In this document: one piece after another, positions 5,639 through 6,222 of the stretch
Numbering within the stretch: the first letter of the stretch is position 1
Layout: the number at the start of each line of letters is the position of its first letter
Assembly: GCA_001784535.1 (NCBI GenBank)
Contig: MFRJ01000097.1
Coordinates: forward strand, 1 to 6,222
Reading direction: 5' to 3'
Source of the DNA: Candidatus Melainabacteria bacterium GWA2_34_9
Lineage (GTDB): Bacteria; Cyanobacteriota; Vampirovibrionia; Gastranaerophilales; UBA9971
DNA: 6,222 nt
Notes under the pieces: generated by a model
Seen by the model: the letters and a program-made list of their open reading frames with translations, nothing else
What the model was told of the DNA's origin: nothing
Databases searched by the model: none
Translations under genes and position numbers: made by a program

Positions 5639-6222
5639 ATGAAAGTAAATTTGGAAAAGCAGGAAAATAACTTATTTAAACTTAGCATTGAAATTGATGC
5701 TGACGTGGCTGCGCAAGAGTACAACAAGGCATGCCGAAAAACAGGCGAAAACATTAACATCCCCGGATTTAGAAAAGGTAAAGCTCCACGCTCCATGATA
5801 GAGAAACATGTCGGCGTTGGAAGAATTCAGCAAAGAGTACTTGATGCTCTTTTGCCGAATATATTTGCTGATTTAATAAGCGAGCATCAGTTTGATCTTG
5901 CAACAGAACCTGTTGTTGAAAATTATAATTTTGAACTGGGCAAACCTGTTTCAGTTACAGCAAGATTGGAAATTAAGCCTGAAGTTAACCTTGTGAACCA
6001 CAAAGGACAGGTAATTGAAGTTCCTGAATTCAAGCATTCTGATGATGTGATTGATAAAGAATTAAAATTGCTTTCCGAAAAGTTTGCTACTCTTGAACCA
6101 ATAGTCGGCAGACCTGCGGAAGTTACTGATATAGTCATAATTGATTTTACGGGAACAGTTAACGGTGAACCTATAAAAGGTGGCGCCGGAAAAAATCAAC
6201 AGCTTGACCTTTCAAACAGTCA
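5639..6222 (+). CDS. tig: Trigger factor, ribosome-associated chaperone and prolyl isomerase (N-terminal 194 residues, cut by right edge)
   Basis: Trigger factor binds at the ribosome exit tunnel and shields nascent chains; its FKBP-like domain isomerises prolyl bonds. Visible here are the N-terminal ribosome-binding domain (about 1-115) with signature loop GFRKGKAPR (43-51), the connecting segment with KPEV (113-116), and the beginning of the PPIase domain, DIVIIDFTGTVNGEPIKGG (164-182). The window ends after residue 194, in the segment that normally leads into a Phe-Ile-Pro-Gly-Phe stretch; the remainder of the PPIase domain and the C-terminal arms of this family (usually 430-480 residues in total) lie outside. 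The ATG at 5639 has only a weak AAGAGA ribosome site (5624-5629) 9 bases upstream, but the protein aligns with the family from its first residues. In many bacteria tig is followed by clpP and clpX; whether that holds here cannot be seen. Confidence 0.95.
   Translation, partial: MKVNLEKQENNLFKLSIEIDADVAAQEYNKACRKTGENINIPGFRKGKAPRSMIEKHVGVGRIQQRVLDALLPNIFADLISEHQFDLATEPVVENYNFELGKPVSVTARLEIKPEVNLVNHKGQVIEVPEFKHSDDVIDKELKLLSEKFATLEPIVGRPAEVTDIVIIDFTGTVNGEPIKGGAGKNQQLDLSNS

Noticed and set aside
5560..5796. Minus-strand frames over the tig region (5560-5796 and 5923-6138)
   Set aside because: They run opposite the well-supported trigger factor frame, and their hydrophobic or Ser-rich content is what antisense reading of AT-rich coding DNA gives.

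Overview
This window holds three complete protein genes, one tRNA gene and two protein genes cut by its edges. Nothing in it looks like a mobile element, CRISPR array, prophage or defence system. The DNA is AT-rich. The ClpC protein is of the cyanobacterial/plastid-like type, the tRNA-Gly gene does not encode its CCA end, and clpC has no ctsR-mcsA-mcsB neighbours, unlike in Firmicutes. Together these suggest a low-GC member of the cyanobacterial phylum, most plausibly a non-photosynthetic Vampirovibrionia/Melainabacteria lineage such as Gastranaerophilales. That placement is an inference from how the proteins read, not from a search.

Left half, minus strand, in the direction of transcription: alr (alanine racemase, 4044 to 2899), a 143-base gap with a sigma70-like promoter, clpC (Hsp100 unfoldase, 2755 to 224), then after 20 bases a gene (203 to beyond the left edge) starting with an MshEN/GspE-N-like domain. 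The short gap and strong Shine-Dalgarno of the last gene suggest it is co-transcribed with clpC. No convincing terminator lies between alr and clpC.

Right half, plus strand: a divergent region (4045-4218) carries promoters for alr and for a Gfo/Idh/MocA-family dehydrogenase (4219-5226, TTG start). The dehydrogenase reads most like the WlbA/WbpB UDP-sugar 3-dehydrogenases. Its start region has two overlapping, mutually exclusive inverted repeats around the Shine-Dalgarno. Next come tRNA-Gly(GCC) with its own promoter (5277-5348), a hairpin terminator (5386-5409), about 230 bases of AT-rich intergenic DNA with two further inverted repeats, and the first 194 codons of trigger factor (tig), which runs off the right edge.

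Functionally this is mostly housekeeping: D-alanine supply for peptidoglycan (alr), protein quality control (clpC, and tig on the nascent chain), glycine decoding, and a possible nucleotide-sugar step for surface glycans. tig and clpC lie on opposite strands and do not form a unit. I found no strong evidence of an undescribed system. The points most worth checking are the overlapping hairpins at the dehydrogenase start, the pairing of clpC with an MshEN-domain gene, and the structured region upstream of tig.
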